This document shows positions 36,451-44,581 of a DNA stretch of 64,000 bases, in pieces. The translations under genes and the position numbers were made by a program. Location of the stretch: assembly GCF_016595505.1 (NCBI RefSeq), contig NZ_JAENIL010000044.1, forward strand, positions 1 to 64,000, in the 5' to 3' direction. The stretch is from Pelagicoccus mobilis (GTDB lineage Bacteria > Verrucomicrobiota > Verrucomicrobiia > Opitutales > Opitutaceae). Below the pieces are notes generated by a model. That model was not told the origin of the DNA, did not search any database, and saw nothing but the letters and a program-made list of their open reading frames with translations. The stretch's first letter is position 1. Every line of letters starts with the position of its first letter.

Positions 36451-37866
36451 ATGAGCACTTCAAGCAATCTCAAGAACCACCAACCGAATCGCGACTCGCT
36501 GACCGCCGTGAATGACGACGGCTCGCGCAACATCATCCACCCGGCTGATGTGAAGGGTAAGTTTACGCTTTGGCGACAGCTTAGCGCCTATCTGCTAATC
36601 GTGGTGTACGCGGCTTTGCCGTGGATCGAGGTCGGCGGCTACCCGGCGGTGTTTCTCGATACTGAAGCGATGCGGTTCCACTTCGTGGGGATGACCTTTG
36701 CTTCGCAGGATCTGTGGCTGGCGTTTTTCTTGATCACGGGACTAGGGTTTGGGCTCTTTTACGTGACGGCTTTGCTCGGCCGTATCTGGTGCGGCTGGGC
36801 TTGTCCGCAGACGGTGTTTCTCGAGCATGTTTACCGTCGCGTGGAGCGATGGATCGAGGGTGATGCGGTTAAGCGTCGCAAGCTCGACAACTCCGGTTGG
36901 GGCTTTGAGCGCATTTGGAAACGCGGTTTGAAGCACGCGGTTTTCATGGGGCTTTCCTTAGCCCTCGCTCACATGTTCATGGCCTACTTTGTATCGATCC
37001 CAGGGTTGTGGGACATGATGCAGGACGCGCCTGCGGAAAACTGGAAGGTCTTTGTATTCGTTTTTGCTTACGCTGGGGTGCTGTACTTCAATTTTGCCTG
37101 GTTCCGCGAGCAGCTTTGCATCGTGATCTGTCCTTATGGACGCTTGCAGTCGGCTTTGATTGATGAGCATTCGATGGTGATCGGTTATGACGAGAAGCGG
37201 GGCGAACCACGCGGCAAGGCAAAGGATCCCAACGCGGGGGCTTGTATCGACTGCAACAAGTGTGTGCAGGTTTGCCCGACTGGAATCGATATTCGTCAAG
37301 GACTGCAGCTCGAGTGTATCGGGTGCGCGGCATGTATCGACGCGTGTGATTCGGTGATGGATAAGCTGAAGCGGCCTCGTGGGCTGATTCGCTACGACTC
37401 GATGGAAGGTCTGGAAGGCCGCAAGACGAAGTACATCCGCCCCCGCATGATCCTCTACACGGTTCTCTTGTTGGTGGGAGCGAGCGTATTGCTCTATTCA
37501 CTACGAGGTTTGGGGGATGCGACGATCACTGCATGGCGAGCTCCTGGATCGTCTTATTACGTGGACGAGGAGGTTGTGCGGAATCAGTTTATGGTTCGCG
37601 TCACAAATACGAGCAACGAGAGCGGGACCTATAGCCTGCGTCTGAACTACGAGCAGGAAGGCGTTTCTGTTCGGGGTGTAGATGAAGCCTTTGAGATTGT
37701 AGGGAATGGGGATCTCGTTCGTCCGGTTGTGGTGCTGGCTAGCAAGGAGAGTTACGCAGGGGGATTTTCGATGGTTGTGGAAGTCCTCGACGAGGAAGGG
37801 AAAGCTTTGATGGAGCGACCGTTAGAATTTATTGGACCCAGCCCTCGTTTGTTGAACAAACAATAA
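36451..37866 (+). CDS. ccoG: Cytochrome c oxidase accessory protein CcoG (FixG/RdxA)
   Basis: Polyferredoxin-type membrane protein, 471 residues, reported to reduce copper(II) during cbb3 oxidase assembly. It shows the NapH-like membrane core with IWCGWACPQTVFLEHVYRRVERWIEG, further spans, two 4Fe-4S motifs CIDCNKCVQVCP and CIGCAACIDACD near residues 270-310, another membrane helix (LYTVLLLVGASVLLYSL) and a C-terminal Ig-like FixG domain facing the periplasm. A GTG at 36430 offers seven extra residues; the ATG at 36451 is preferred but not certain. It is followed after 7 bases by a small membrane protein gene. Confidence 0.95.
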   Translation: MSTSSNLKNHQPNRDSLTAVNDDGSRNIIHPADVKGKFTLWRQLSAYLLIVVYAALPWIEVGGYPAVFLDTEAMRFHFVGMTFASQDLWLAFFLITGLGFGLFYVTALLGRIWCGWACPQTVFLEHVYRRVERWIEGDAVKRRKLDNSGWGFERIWKRGLKHAVFMGLSLALAHMFMAYFVSIPGLWDMMQDAPAENWKVFVFVFAYAGVLYFNFAWFREQLCIVICPYGRLQSALIDEHSMVIGYDEKRGEPRGKAKDPNAGACIDCNKCVQVCPTGIDIRQGLQLECIGCAACIDACDSVMDKLKRPRGLIRYDSMEGLEGRKTKYIRPRMILYTVLLLVGASVLLYSLRGLGDATITAWRAPGSSYYVDEEVVRNQFMVRVTNTSNESGTYSLRLNYEQEGVSVRGVDEAFEIVGNGDLVRPVVVLASKESYAGGFSMVVEVLDEEGKALMERPLEFIGPSPRLLNKQ

Positions 37867-37873
37867 GCCAAGA

Positions 37874-38032
37874 ATGAACGACGCTAAGAACACAGGCAAA
37901 AAGGGTGGTTGGAGAACGCTAGGCATTTGGGTGACGCTTACTTTTGTTGGGCTCGCATCGGCTTGGTATTTCTTGATCAAAATCGCTTCGGAGAATGCTC
38001 CGGAGCCGGTTCCGCTTGAACAGTCGAAATGA
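37874..38032 (+). CDS. Small single-span membrane protein in the cbb3 assembly block
   Basis: A 52-residue protein: a polar basic start (MNDAKNTGKKGGW), one membrane helix (LGIWVTLTFVGLASAWYFLI) and a Pro/Glu-rich end. It lies 7 bases after ccoG and overlaps the next start by 4 bases (ATGA), which is good evidence for translation. The position after ccoG is where FixH/CcoH normally sits; this protein is much shorter and lacks the FixH periplasmic domain. It may be a reduced CcoH or a lineage-specific subunit. Confidence 0.72.
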   Translation: MNDAKNTGKKGGWRTLGIWVTLTFVGLASAWYFLIKIASENAPEPVPLEQSK

Positions 38033-38733
38033 TCGGTGACGGAAATCTCTACGCTTTGCTAAGTCCGGTGGCCGCCTTTGGGGCCGGGGCATTGGTGAGT
38101 TTGCACTGTGTAGGGATGTGCGGCCCCTTGAGCTGCGCTTTGATTGGTCAGAAGAAAGGGGCGAGCGTCTTGCCTTCGCATGGCGTCTACCATCTGGGGC
38201 GATTGATTTCTTACTCCTTGCTCGGGGCGTTGGCGGGGGCTCTAGGGAGCCAGCTGGTTTCCTGGGTGGGCGAAAATCCTGCTCGATTCGCGCCGTGGGC
38301 GATGGCGGCGTTTTTTGTCGCTCTTGCTTTTAACTTGGACGGGCTTTTCACGAAATGGCAGGCCAAGTCGGGAGTGGGGCGTGGATTGGTGCAAAAGGCG
38401 TATCGGCTTTCCGGGCACACGCGTGGTTTTGCTCTAGGAGCTCTGACGCCGCTCATTCCTTGTGGTCCACTTTATCTGATGTTGTGGGCCACCACGATGA
38501 GCGGTTCTGCGGTTCAAGGAATGATCGTGATGGCGAGTTTTGCGGCAGGGACGGCTCCGCTTATGTTGCTTGCGCAGAGCGGCTGGGTCTGGCTGTCGGT
38601 GAGAATGGATGCTACGAAGCTGGCGTACTTGCGTCGTGGTCTAGCGCTCGTGGCGGTGGGCTTGCTCTGCTTGCGAGCGTTTGTGGGAACGGATGCCGAG
38701 GCGGTGATCTCGGGTGATGGCATATGCGAGTAG
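38029..38733 (+). CDS. TauE/SafE-like (COG2836) membrane protein of the cbb3 assembly locus
   Basis: A 234-residue protein with about six membrane helices. Diagnostic is the first-helix motif SLHCVGMCGPLSCAL, with a matching second half LGALTPLIPCGPLYLMLWAT: the paired M/P-C-G-P motifs of the DsbD/CcdA-related COG2836 family that sits next to ccoI in many genomes. In other bacteria such proteins are implicated in copper transport or thiol/copper delivery to cbb3 oxidase; the exact job is not established. Its start overlaps the small upstream gene (ATGA) and its end overlaps ccoI by 10 bases, a translationally coupled operon. Confidence 0.88.
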   Translation: MIGDGNLYALLSPVAAFGAGALVSLHCVGMCGPLSCALIGQKKGASVLPSHGVYHLGRLISYSLLGALAGALGSQLVSWVGENPARFAPWAMAAFFVALAFNLDGLFTKWQAKSGVGRGLVQKAYRLSGHTRGFALGALTPLIPCGPLYLMLWATTMSGSAVQGMIVMASFAAGTAPLMLLAQSGWVWLSVRMDATKLAYLRRGLALVAVGLLCLRAFVGTDAEAVISGDGICE

Positions 38734-41096
38734 AGCCTGATACTTCAGCGCGAGGAGAACCTTGCGGCGAGGTGTCCTGCAAGCATTGCGGGACGACTTT
38801 TAGCCCGGTGAAGGCGGAGGCAGATTTTTGCTGCTCGGGTTGCGAGTACGTGTATCGAATTATCCACGACGAGTCGCTGGAGCGTTTTTATGACTTGCGA
38901 GGGGACGTGTCGCGACCGGTCGGGTCGAGCGTGTTTGAGAACACTGACTATCCTTGGTTGGAGTCGTTGATCGAGGTCGCGGAAGAGAAGGGGCCGACTG
39001 CGAGACTGGATCTGGCTCTGGAGGGAATCTCCTGTGTCGGCTGCGTGTGGTTGATTGACCGTGTGTTTGCGGAGGCGAAAGGGGGGATCGCGTGTCGCGT
39101 GAATGTGCAGTACGGCACGATCGAGCTCGAGTGGAAGTCGGGCGAGTTCGACTTGCGAGCTTTTGCGGGGCGTATCAAGCAGTTTGGCTATCGAGTTTGT
39201 CCGGCTCGGGAATCGGGTGAATCGGAATCGCGCAAAGTGGTTTGGAAACTCGGATTGGCCGGAGCGTTCGCTCTCAACGGGATGTTGTACACGCTTCCGG
39301 GGTATCTGGGGATGGAGTCTGACTTTTTGATCGCGACTCACTTCAATTGGCTTTCGGCGATTTTCGCCACGCTGAGCATGTTGTTTTGCGGCTCTTATTT
39401 CATCGGAAAGGCAGCGAAAGCGGCCGTGCAGGGAATCGCCCATTTGGACCTGCCGATTTCGATCGGGATCGTTTTTGCGTATGCGGTGAGTTGGTATGGT
39501 ATCTGGAAGGGGGATGAGAACCTCGTCTATTTCGACTTTGTGTCGACCTTCGTGTTTTTGATGTTGGTGGGGCGTTGGCTGCAGGTGGTGGCGATTGAGC
39601 GGAACCGAAATCGGCTAGCGGATATACAGCTCGATGCTCCTGAGGTGGAGATCGAGAGCAGCAATGGGAACCGGATTAAATCGAGGGCCGATCAGATCAA
39701 GTTGGGGGAGACCTATTGGCTGCCGTCCGGGCAACGCGTTCCGGTGCGTTCGACGTTGTTGAGCGAGCGGGCGAGTCTGGGGATGGATTGGATCAGCGGC
39801 GAGTCCGAGTCACGCATCGTCGAGCAGGGGGGGGAGGCTCCTTCCGGGGCGGAGTTGGAGAATCAGTTCTCGGTTCGCTTGAGAGCGGACGAGGAGTGGA
39901 GTGACTCGCTTCTCAACAAACTGAGCACTCGAGGCACGCGTTCGATTGAGCGCGATCAGGTGGCTCAGAAATGGATTTTTAGGTACCTGATGGTCGCCTT
40001 CGCGATCGCTGTGGCGGGAGGCTCCGTCTGGCTGGCATGGGGCGATCTGGCGATGGGGCTGAAGGTGTTTATTTCGGTGCTCGTGGTGTCTTGCCCCTGC
40101 GCTCTTGGGATCGCTTGGCCGTTTGGCGATGAAATCGCCTTAGCCCGCTTGAAGCAACAGGGCGTGTTTGTGACGACGCATACGTTGTGGAACCGTCTGA
40201 CTCGGGTTCGGCAGATCGTCTTCGACAAGACGGGTACTTTGACTCGTAGCTCGCTGGCCTTGGTGAATCCCGAGGGAATCGAGAGTTTGGAGGCTGAGGC
40301 GCTGACTGCCTTGAGCAGGCTTTGCTCCCAGACTCGACATCCGGTGTCCAATACGATCCGCGAGCATTTGATGGCGAAAGGGCTTTTCAGGAGCGTTGGT
40401 GACGTCGGGACGCTTGAGGAGAGGGTCGGCTTTGGAGTCGAATGGATTTCAGGCGCGGATCGTTGGCGATTGGGCAAGGGCTCGTGGGCGGCGGAATCCG
40501 GAGAGGGGACTGTCTTTTCCAGAAACGGCCGAATGCTCTTGGATCTGCGATTTGAGGATCTGCCGCTGCCGGATTCGAGTCGCGAAGTGGATGAGCTTTC
40601 GAAGCGGGGCTTGGCGATCGCTATTTTGAGTGGGGACCGCATGGAGAAGGCTCGCCGGATTGGGGCTGCCCTTGGTTTGTCGGAGAACAGCGTGTTTGGA
40701 AATCTGTTGCCTGAGGAGAAGGCGGCCTGGATCGAAGCGCATAGCGCGGAGCATACCTTGATGGTGGGCGATGGGGCGAACGATACGCTCGCCTTCGAGA
40801 CGGCTTTGTGCGCGGGAGCTCCGGCCAACGAGCAGGGGATCGTAGCGGAGAAGGCTGACTTCCACTATTTGGGCAATGGGATTGGGGGGATTCGCTCGCT
40901 GCTAAAGGTGGGGCGTCAGCGACGTCGCTCAGTGCAAGGGCTGATGGCCTTCGCGGTCGCCTACAACCTCTTCGCCATTGGCCTGTCGTTGGTCGGATGG
41001 GTGACTCCTTTGATCGCGGCGATCCTGATGCCGCTTAGTTCGATCGTGAGTCTCGCTATTGTTTGGGGAGCCTTGGGGAAGCGTTTGAGCCGTTAG
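38724..41096 (+). CDS. ccoI: Copper-translocating P-type ATPase for cbb3 oxidase (CcoI/FixI)
   Basis: P1B-type ATPase of 790 residues that supplies copper for the CuB site. The N-terminus has a Cys-rich metal-binding segment (CKHCGTTF, then FCCSGCEYVYRI) typical of CcoI, followed by a heavy-metal-associated domain with C104VGC107. Eight membrane helices include the ion-path motif C457PC459. Cytosolic parts contain the actuator ISGESES, phosphorylation site D501KTGTLT, the HP motif in TRHPVSNTI and GDGANDTLAF. It overlaps the TauE/SafE-like gene and closes the cbb3 block. Its TAG stop coincides with the left end of a MITE-like element. Family firm; CcoI rather than CopA on context and the N-terminal Cys motif. 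Confidence 0.94.
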   Translation: MRVEPDTSARGEPCGEVSCKHCGTTFSPVKAEADFCCSGCEYVYRIIHDESLERFYDLRGDVSRPVGSSVFENTDYPWLESLIEVAEEKGPTARLDLALEGISCVGCVWLIDRVFAEAKGGIACRVNVQYGTIELEWKSGEFDLRAFAGRIKQFGYRVCPARESGESESRKVVWKLGLAGAFALNGMLYTLPGYLGMESDFLIATHFNWLSAIFATLSMLFCGSYFIGKAAKAAVQGIAHLDLPISIGIVFAYAVSWYGIWKGDENLVYFDFVSTFVFLMLVGRWLQVVAIERNRNRLADIQLDAPEVEIESSNGNRIKSRADQIKLGETYWLPSGQRVPVRSTLLSERASLGMDWISGESESRIVEQGGEAPSGAELENQFSVRLRADEEWSDSLLNKLSTRGTRSIERDQVAQKWIFRYLMVAFAIAVAGGSVWLAWGDLAMGLKVFISVLVVSCPCALGIAWPFGDEIALARLKQQGVFVTTHTLWNRLTRVRQIVFDKTGTLTRSSLALVNPEGIESLEAEALTALSRLCSQTRHPVSNTIREHLMAKGLFRSVGDVGTLEERVGFGVEWISGADRWRLGKGSWAAESGEGTVFSRNGRMLLDLRFEDLPLPDSSREVDELSKRGLAIAILSGDRMEKARRIGAALGLSENSVFGNLLPEEKAAWIEAHSAEHTLMVGDGANDTLAFETALCAGAPANEQGIVAEKADFHYLGNGIGGIRSLLKVGRQRRRSVQGLMAFAVAYNLFAIGLSLVGWVTPLIAAILMPLSSIVSLAIVWGALGKRLSR

Positions 41097-41346
41097 GGCC
41101 TGTCTTTAAACTAGCTCTTTGCTGGTTCGAGCCTAAATCGAAGCAGCGCAAGGCTTTGGCGGACGCCGCGAACTTCGTTTTGGGCCGAATCGTTTCCGCC
41201 TTGTTCAACAGAAAAAAAGCCCCAACCCTCCACATGCGCAGTTTCATGTCGAACGTTCGACATGAAACTGCGCAAACGCTTTATACAATCGCCTCCCTCC
41301 AAATGGGTTCCTGCTAGCTTTGAGCTCATTTAGAGGCAGGCCCTAA
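41093..41346. mobile_element. MITE-like inverted-repeat element, copy 2
   Basis: A 254-base element, the shorter relative of copy 1. Left end TTAGGGCCTGTCTTTAAA; right end, in reverse complement, TTAGGGCCTGCCTCTAAATG. Inside is a perfect 40-base palindrome at 41235-41274 centred between 41254 and 41255. It shares with copy 1 the segments GCTCTTTGCTGGTTCGAGCC, AACTTCGTTTTGGGCCGAAT and AATGGGTTCCTGCTAGCTTT. It begins on the ccoI stop codon. No coding capacity. Confidence 0.83.
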
Positions 41347-41940
41347 TCTACGGGGCTTCAGGGCTTTGCGTAAGCTGCGCTCCTTACTAAAGAAGAATAA
41401 GATAAAAAAATACAATTTTATCATCAAATAAGCTTGCGTACTGGAATTTCTGACCTAGGTTTATCTCCAGTTTCAAGCGCTCCGCTAGACAACTAAACTC
41501 AACACAACTCATGCTCAACGGAGCAAAAAAGGCACACACAGAGTTACTCCAAAGTTGAGGGAAGTTTCTAGCGGAAGCGGGCGAAACCAAGGCGATCTAG
41601 CCGTTGAATTTCTGTCAGGCAATATACGAGCCAAGTTGGATTAGGCACAAGCAGGGAAGCCCTTATTGATGGGGGCTTCCTTAGCTGACAGAGATTCAAG
41701 AGTGCGGATCGAATTTAAAAAGAGAAGAGAACCACAACCCGATTCTAAAACTGAAAAATTTCTTGGTGTAAAAGCGTTGTTCAATCGCGCCTGCAGGTAA
41801 GGCCTCGGTCATTGCCTGCAGGTCTTTTTGTATAAGGGTACCGGATAAACCTTTAAATCTATGGTAATTCGGATAAAAATACGAAAAAGTCTTTATTGAA
41901 GACGTTGCTGCATCCATAAGGCCCCCAATTAGTATCACTT
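41347..41940. other. A/T-rich intergenic region before the Rrf2 gene
   Basis: About 590 bases without a convincing gene. It contains an inverted repeat GGAAGCCC / GGGGCTTCC at 41655-41680, and two copies of CCTGCAGGT (41790-41798 and 41815-41823) that can pair with each other and precede TCTTTTTG. Small open frames here lack start signals or recognisable content. It could be a degraded insertion, but no transposase remnant was recognised. Confidence 0.5.
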
Positions 41941-42393
41941 ATGTTCGGTTACGGAAAAATGGCCAATTACGCGATCGCCAGCCTGAGCTATCTGGCTGCG
42001 AATTACGACAAGGAGGGATTCAAGGCGAACTCCCAGACGATCGCGACTGCACGAAATCTCTCACGCCCTTTGGTGGGCAAGCTGATGTCCCAGATGTCTA
42101 CGGCCGGTTTGGTGAATGGCACTCCGGGGCCGGGCGGCGGCTTCTTTCTTTCCCGTCCTCCGAGCGATATCACTTTGCTGGAGATCGTGCGTTTGTTCGA
42201 GAAGGTCGAGGAGGCGCTGATGTGCCCGTTCGGTCCAGGTTGGTGTGGCAACGGAGATCCTTGCCCCTTCCACTACGAGCTCGAAGACAAGCGGGACGAG
42301 ATGATGAAGTGGCTGGAGGAAACGAACTTGGAGGTGTTTACCAAGCATCCGATCAAGCCTGAGAAGGGCTGGTGCGACACGGCGGCGAGCTAG
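41941..42393 (+). CDS. Rrf2-family transcriptional regulator with three clustered cysteines
   Basis: A 150-residue DNA-binding protein with the Rrf2 winged helix (MANYAIASLSYLAANY; ATARNLSRPLVGKLMSQMSTAGLV; GPGGGFFLSRPPSDITLLEIVRLFE). Cys95, Cys102 and Cys108 (CPFGPGWCGNGDPCPFH) lie at the position of the iron-sulfur ligands of IscR and NsrR, with His111 nearby, so a redox-, oxygen- or NO-sensitive Fe-S cluster is likely. It has an own hairpin terminator. Placed directly after the cbb3 oxidase/MITE region, it is a candidate regulator of respiratory genes, but no isc or suf genes are here and the target is unproven. Confidence 0.9.
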   Translation: MFGYGKMANYAIASLSYLAANYDKEGFKANSQTIATARNLSRPLVGKLMSQMSTAGLVNGTPGPGGGFFLSRPPSDITLLEIVRLFEKVEEALMCPFGPGWCGNGDPCPFHYELEDKRDEMMKWLEETNLEVFTKHPIKPEKGWCDTAAS

Positions 42394-42416
42394 GCCGAAG
42401 CCAATTGTTTTTTCTG

Positions 42417-42458
42417 ACACGCGATCAGGTCGGCGGACGACTTGCATCGCGTGTTTTC
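42417..42458 (+). terminator. Terminator of the Rrf2 gene
   Basis: Perfect 9-bp arms ACACGCGAT / ATCGCGTGT (42417-42425 and 42446-42454). The loop can itself pair (CAGGTCG / CGACTTG), and TTTTCGTTT follows. Confidence 0.85.
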
Positions 42459-42509
42459 GTTTAGTTGACGCGTGTGGAGCTCCTCCTAGTGTCCGCGGTC
42501 CATGAAAGG

Positions 42510-43100
42510 ATGCCCTCAGTGTTTCGGAGATTAGGTCTGGTTCCGGATAGACGGAAGCTCAGCGGTTTGCTGTTTCTGGTGCTGCTTATTTGGGGGACTT
42601 ATCTGGCAGGCGTCCTGTTGTCGAAGGACCTATTGCAGTATGGGATCTTGCCGCGGGATTGGGGCAATATAAGCGGGGTTCTGGCCTGGCCGTTTCTGCA
42701 CGCGGATCTCACGCATTTGGGAAACAACACGCTGACTCTGCTCGTTTTCGGGGCGATCATCTCGCTGCGAAGCTCCAGTTCGGAGTTTCTGCTTCTGAGT
42801 TTTATGATCACGCTTTATGCGGGATTGGGCGTCTGGCTGATGGGGAGGCCGTATCTGCATGTGGGGGCGAGCGGGCTCGTGTTTGGCTACTTCGGCTACA
42901 TCATGACACGGGGCATCTACGATGGACGCATCAGTTCGGTGCTCATCTCGACTGTGGTGATGCTGCTTTTTGGCGGGATGATCTGGGGAATCCTGCCGAC
43001 GGATGCTCGGGTGTCGTGGGAGGGTCATCTGTTTGGCTTCCTGGCAGGGGTGGTGCTGGCAGTTCGCCACAAGCCCAAGCGGCGTCGACGCTACGCTTGA
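42510..43100 (+). CDS. Rhomboid-family intramembrane serine protease
   Basis: Six-span membrane protein of ~196 residues from the ATG at 42510; a TTG at 42465 would add 15 residues. Rhomboid landmarks are HADLTHLGNNTLTLLVFG (the H..HLxxN helix), the nucleophile loop HVGASGLVFGYFGY (GASG Ser) and the catalytic-His helix SWEGHLFGFLAGV. It cleaves substrate helices in the membrane; natural substrates cannot be predicted. The short form has no extra N-terminal cytosolic domain, and the end is Lys/Arg rich (KPKRRRRYA). It is convergent with the small L7/L12-CTD-like gene. Confidence 0.9.
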   Translation: MPSVFRRLGLVPDRRKLSGLLFLVLLIWGTYLAGVLLSKDLLQYGILPRDWGNISGVLAWPFLHADLTHLGNNTLTLLVFGAIISLRSSSSEFLLLSFMITLYAGLGVWLMGRPYLHVGASGLVFGYFGYIMTRGIYDGRISSVLISTVVMLLFGGMIWGILPTDARVSWEGHLFGFLAGVVLAVRHKPKRRRRYA

Positions 43101-43109
43101 AGGGCGGAT

Positions 43110-43379
43110 CTAAGCTTGGTTTGCGAAGTAGAATACGACGCAGAAGAGCACGGCGAGGATGGCGGCGGAGCTGGAGCAGCCGGCGGTCTTTTTGCGTTCA
43201 GGGAAGCGCTCCGGGTCCTGCTGGTGCAATTCGGCGTAAAGCTGCTCGACCGCCTCTTTTGACTCTTTGAGTCCGTGGCCGGTCGCGGCGCGGTAGTGTT
43301 TGATGGCGTCGATGGTACGTCCTTTTTCGAGGGCGTCCATCAGTTGGGCAAGGGCTTCCTGGGGAAGGTCGAGAGGCAT
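43110..43379 (-). CDS. Small membrane protein with ribosomal L7/L12 C-terminal-like domain
   Basis: An 89-residue protein. Residues ~20-48 (RTIDAIKHYRAATGHGLKES, then KEAVEQL) resemble the helix-turn-helix of the L7/L12 C-terminal domain, where AIK.(Y/V)R..TG.GLKE.K..VE is typical. The last ~20 residues are a membrane helix (SSAAILAVLFCVVFYFANQA). Such stand-alone L7/L12-CTD-like proteins occur in Actinobacteria and others with unknown function; ribosome or translation-factor contact at the membrane is an idea only. It is convergent with the rhomboid gene (10 bases apart). Confidence 0.78.
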   Translation of the reverse strand: MPLDLPQEALAQLMDALEKGRTIDAIKHYRAATGHGLKESKEAVEQLYAELHQQDPERFPERKKTAGCSSSAAILAVLFCVVFYFANQA

Positions 43380-43485
43380 AGGCGAGTCTGGGTTGTTCTA
43401 CCTTAGAAAGGTCTAAGTTGAGGCAATTTGCAACTGCTCTCGTAAAAAGCGTTTGTAGTGGGGCTGCAATTACGAGGAGAAGGTG

Positions 43486-44463
43486 TCAGCCTATCGACTT
43501 GATCATGGACCGAATGTGTTCGGCGTCGGTGCCGCAACAGCCGCCAATGACGTTGATGCCGTAGTTGCTAGACATCTCTGCCATGCGCTGGGCGAGATCC
43601 TGGTGGTCGCCTCGGTCAAGTTCGGTGGCGTTGTCGAGTTCTTCATGGCTTTTGCAGGATGCGTTTGCGCGGAAGCCGCGTAGCCGGTCCAGCCAAGGCT
43701 CCTGGTTTGCTTTCGCTTCTGCTAGGACGGGCTCGAGGTGAGTCGGGTGGGCGCAGTTGACCATGTAGAAGAGGGGAGCGGCTTTGGTGATCGCATCGAC
43801 GGTTCGGATAAAGTCGCTCAAGGTGATTCCGTCGGGCAGACGTCCGTCGGTCTCGATGGTCGGGGAGATGACGATGGGGAGGTCGAGTTCTTTTGCAGCG
43901 ATTGCCAGGCCGCAGGACTCGTTGATGTTGGTCATGGTAAGGGCGGCGGCGAGGTGCGCGTGGCTTTGGGCGATCGCGCTGAGCTGCGTGCGATGGTAGT
44001 CGCGGGCCGCTTGGATTGTAATGGCTGCTTCCGGAACGGCATATCCATCGCCTCGGGGGCCGATTTCGGTCGAGAGGATGACGGGGCAGTCCACTTCCGT
44101 TTTGCCGGAGCTTGCGCGCCAAGTGTCGATGGTGGACTTGATGCGTTCGCTACCCAGTTTGTTGAAATGTGCAATGTGCTCGGGAGAGTATCCAAGGCTG
44201 GATACGAAGTCGGGCGCGGCTCGCCAACAGAGTGAATCTGTGAGGACGCCGTGACCGGCTTGGGCAGCGGCATCGAGGATGGGGATGAGCATCTCTTGCT
44301 CGAGTTGCTTCCAGGCAGATTCGTCCTCGAGGACTTCGAAAGCGCAGAAGTCGCGCAGGTTGAAGCCTTGTTGGAATAGCAGGTAGGTTTCGGTGCCGGC
44401 GAAGGTAAGGAATCGCCGGTCGGTTAGGAGTTGAGAGGCGAGGTCGGAGCGAGTGGATTCCAT
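43486..44463 (-). CDS. Homocysteine S-methyltransferase-family protein
   Basis: A 325-residue cytosolic zinc-dependent methyltransferase fold. The three Cys zinc ligands are visible: Cys in MVNCAHPTHLEPV near residue 235 and the pair in IGGCCGTDAEHIRSM near the C-terminus. The N-terminus reads FAGTETYLLFQQGFNLRDF, where the family usually has DGGxxTxLxxxG. Family members methylate homocysteine from S-methylmethionine, betaine or methyl-THF, but many environmental paralogues have unknown donors. The N-terminal coding end overlaps open frame upstream of the divergent kinase-like gene, leaving a ~118-base shared promoter region. No riboswitch recognised. Confidence 0.88.
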   Translation of the reverse strand: MESTRSDLASQLLTDRRFLTFAGTETYLLFQQGFNLRDFCAFEVLEDESAWKQLEQEMLIPILDAAAQAGHGVLTDSLCWRAAPDFVSSLGYSPEHIAHFNKLGSERIKSTIDTWRASSGKTEVDCPVILSTEIGPRGDGYAVPEAAITIQAARDYHRTQLSAIAQSHAHLAAALTMTNINESCGLAIAAKELDLPIVISPTIETDGRLPDGITLSDFIRTVDAITKAAPLFYMVNCAHPTHLEPVLAEAKANQEPWLDRLRGFRANASCKSHEELDNATELDRGDHQDLAQRMAEMSSNYGINVIGGCCGTDAEHIRSMIKSIG

Positions 44464-44581
44464 GGTCGCAGTGGTCGAGGGTTGGAGGGCTTGTTGGAAG
44501 CCAATAGAGTATCCACCAAGAGAAAACTGTCAAATTGCTAGGCCTTGCGCAGGAAGGCGGTTGTCTCCATACCCGCCGCTT

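Noticed and set aside
41347-41940. Degraded transposase gene after the second MITE-like element
   Set aside because: No DDE, HUH or serine-recombinase motif in any frame; only short hairpins.
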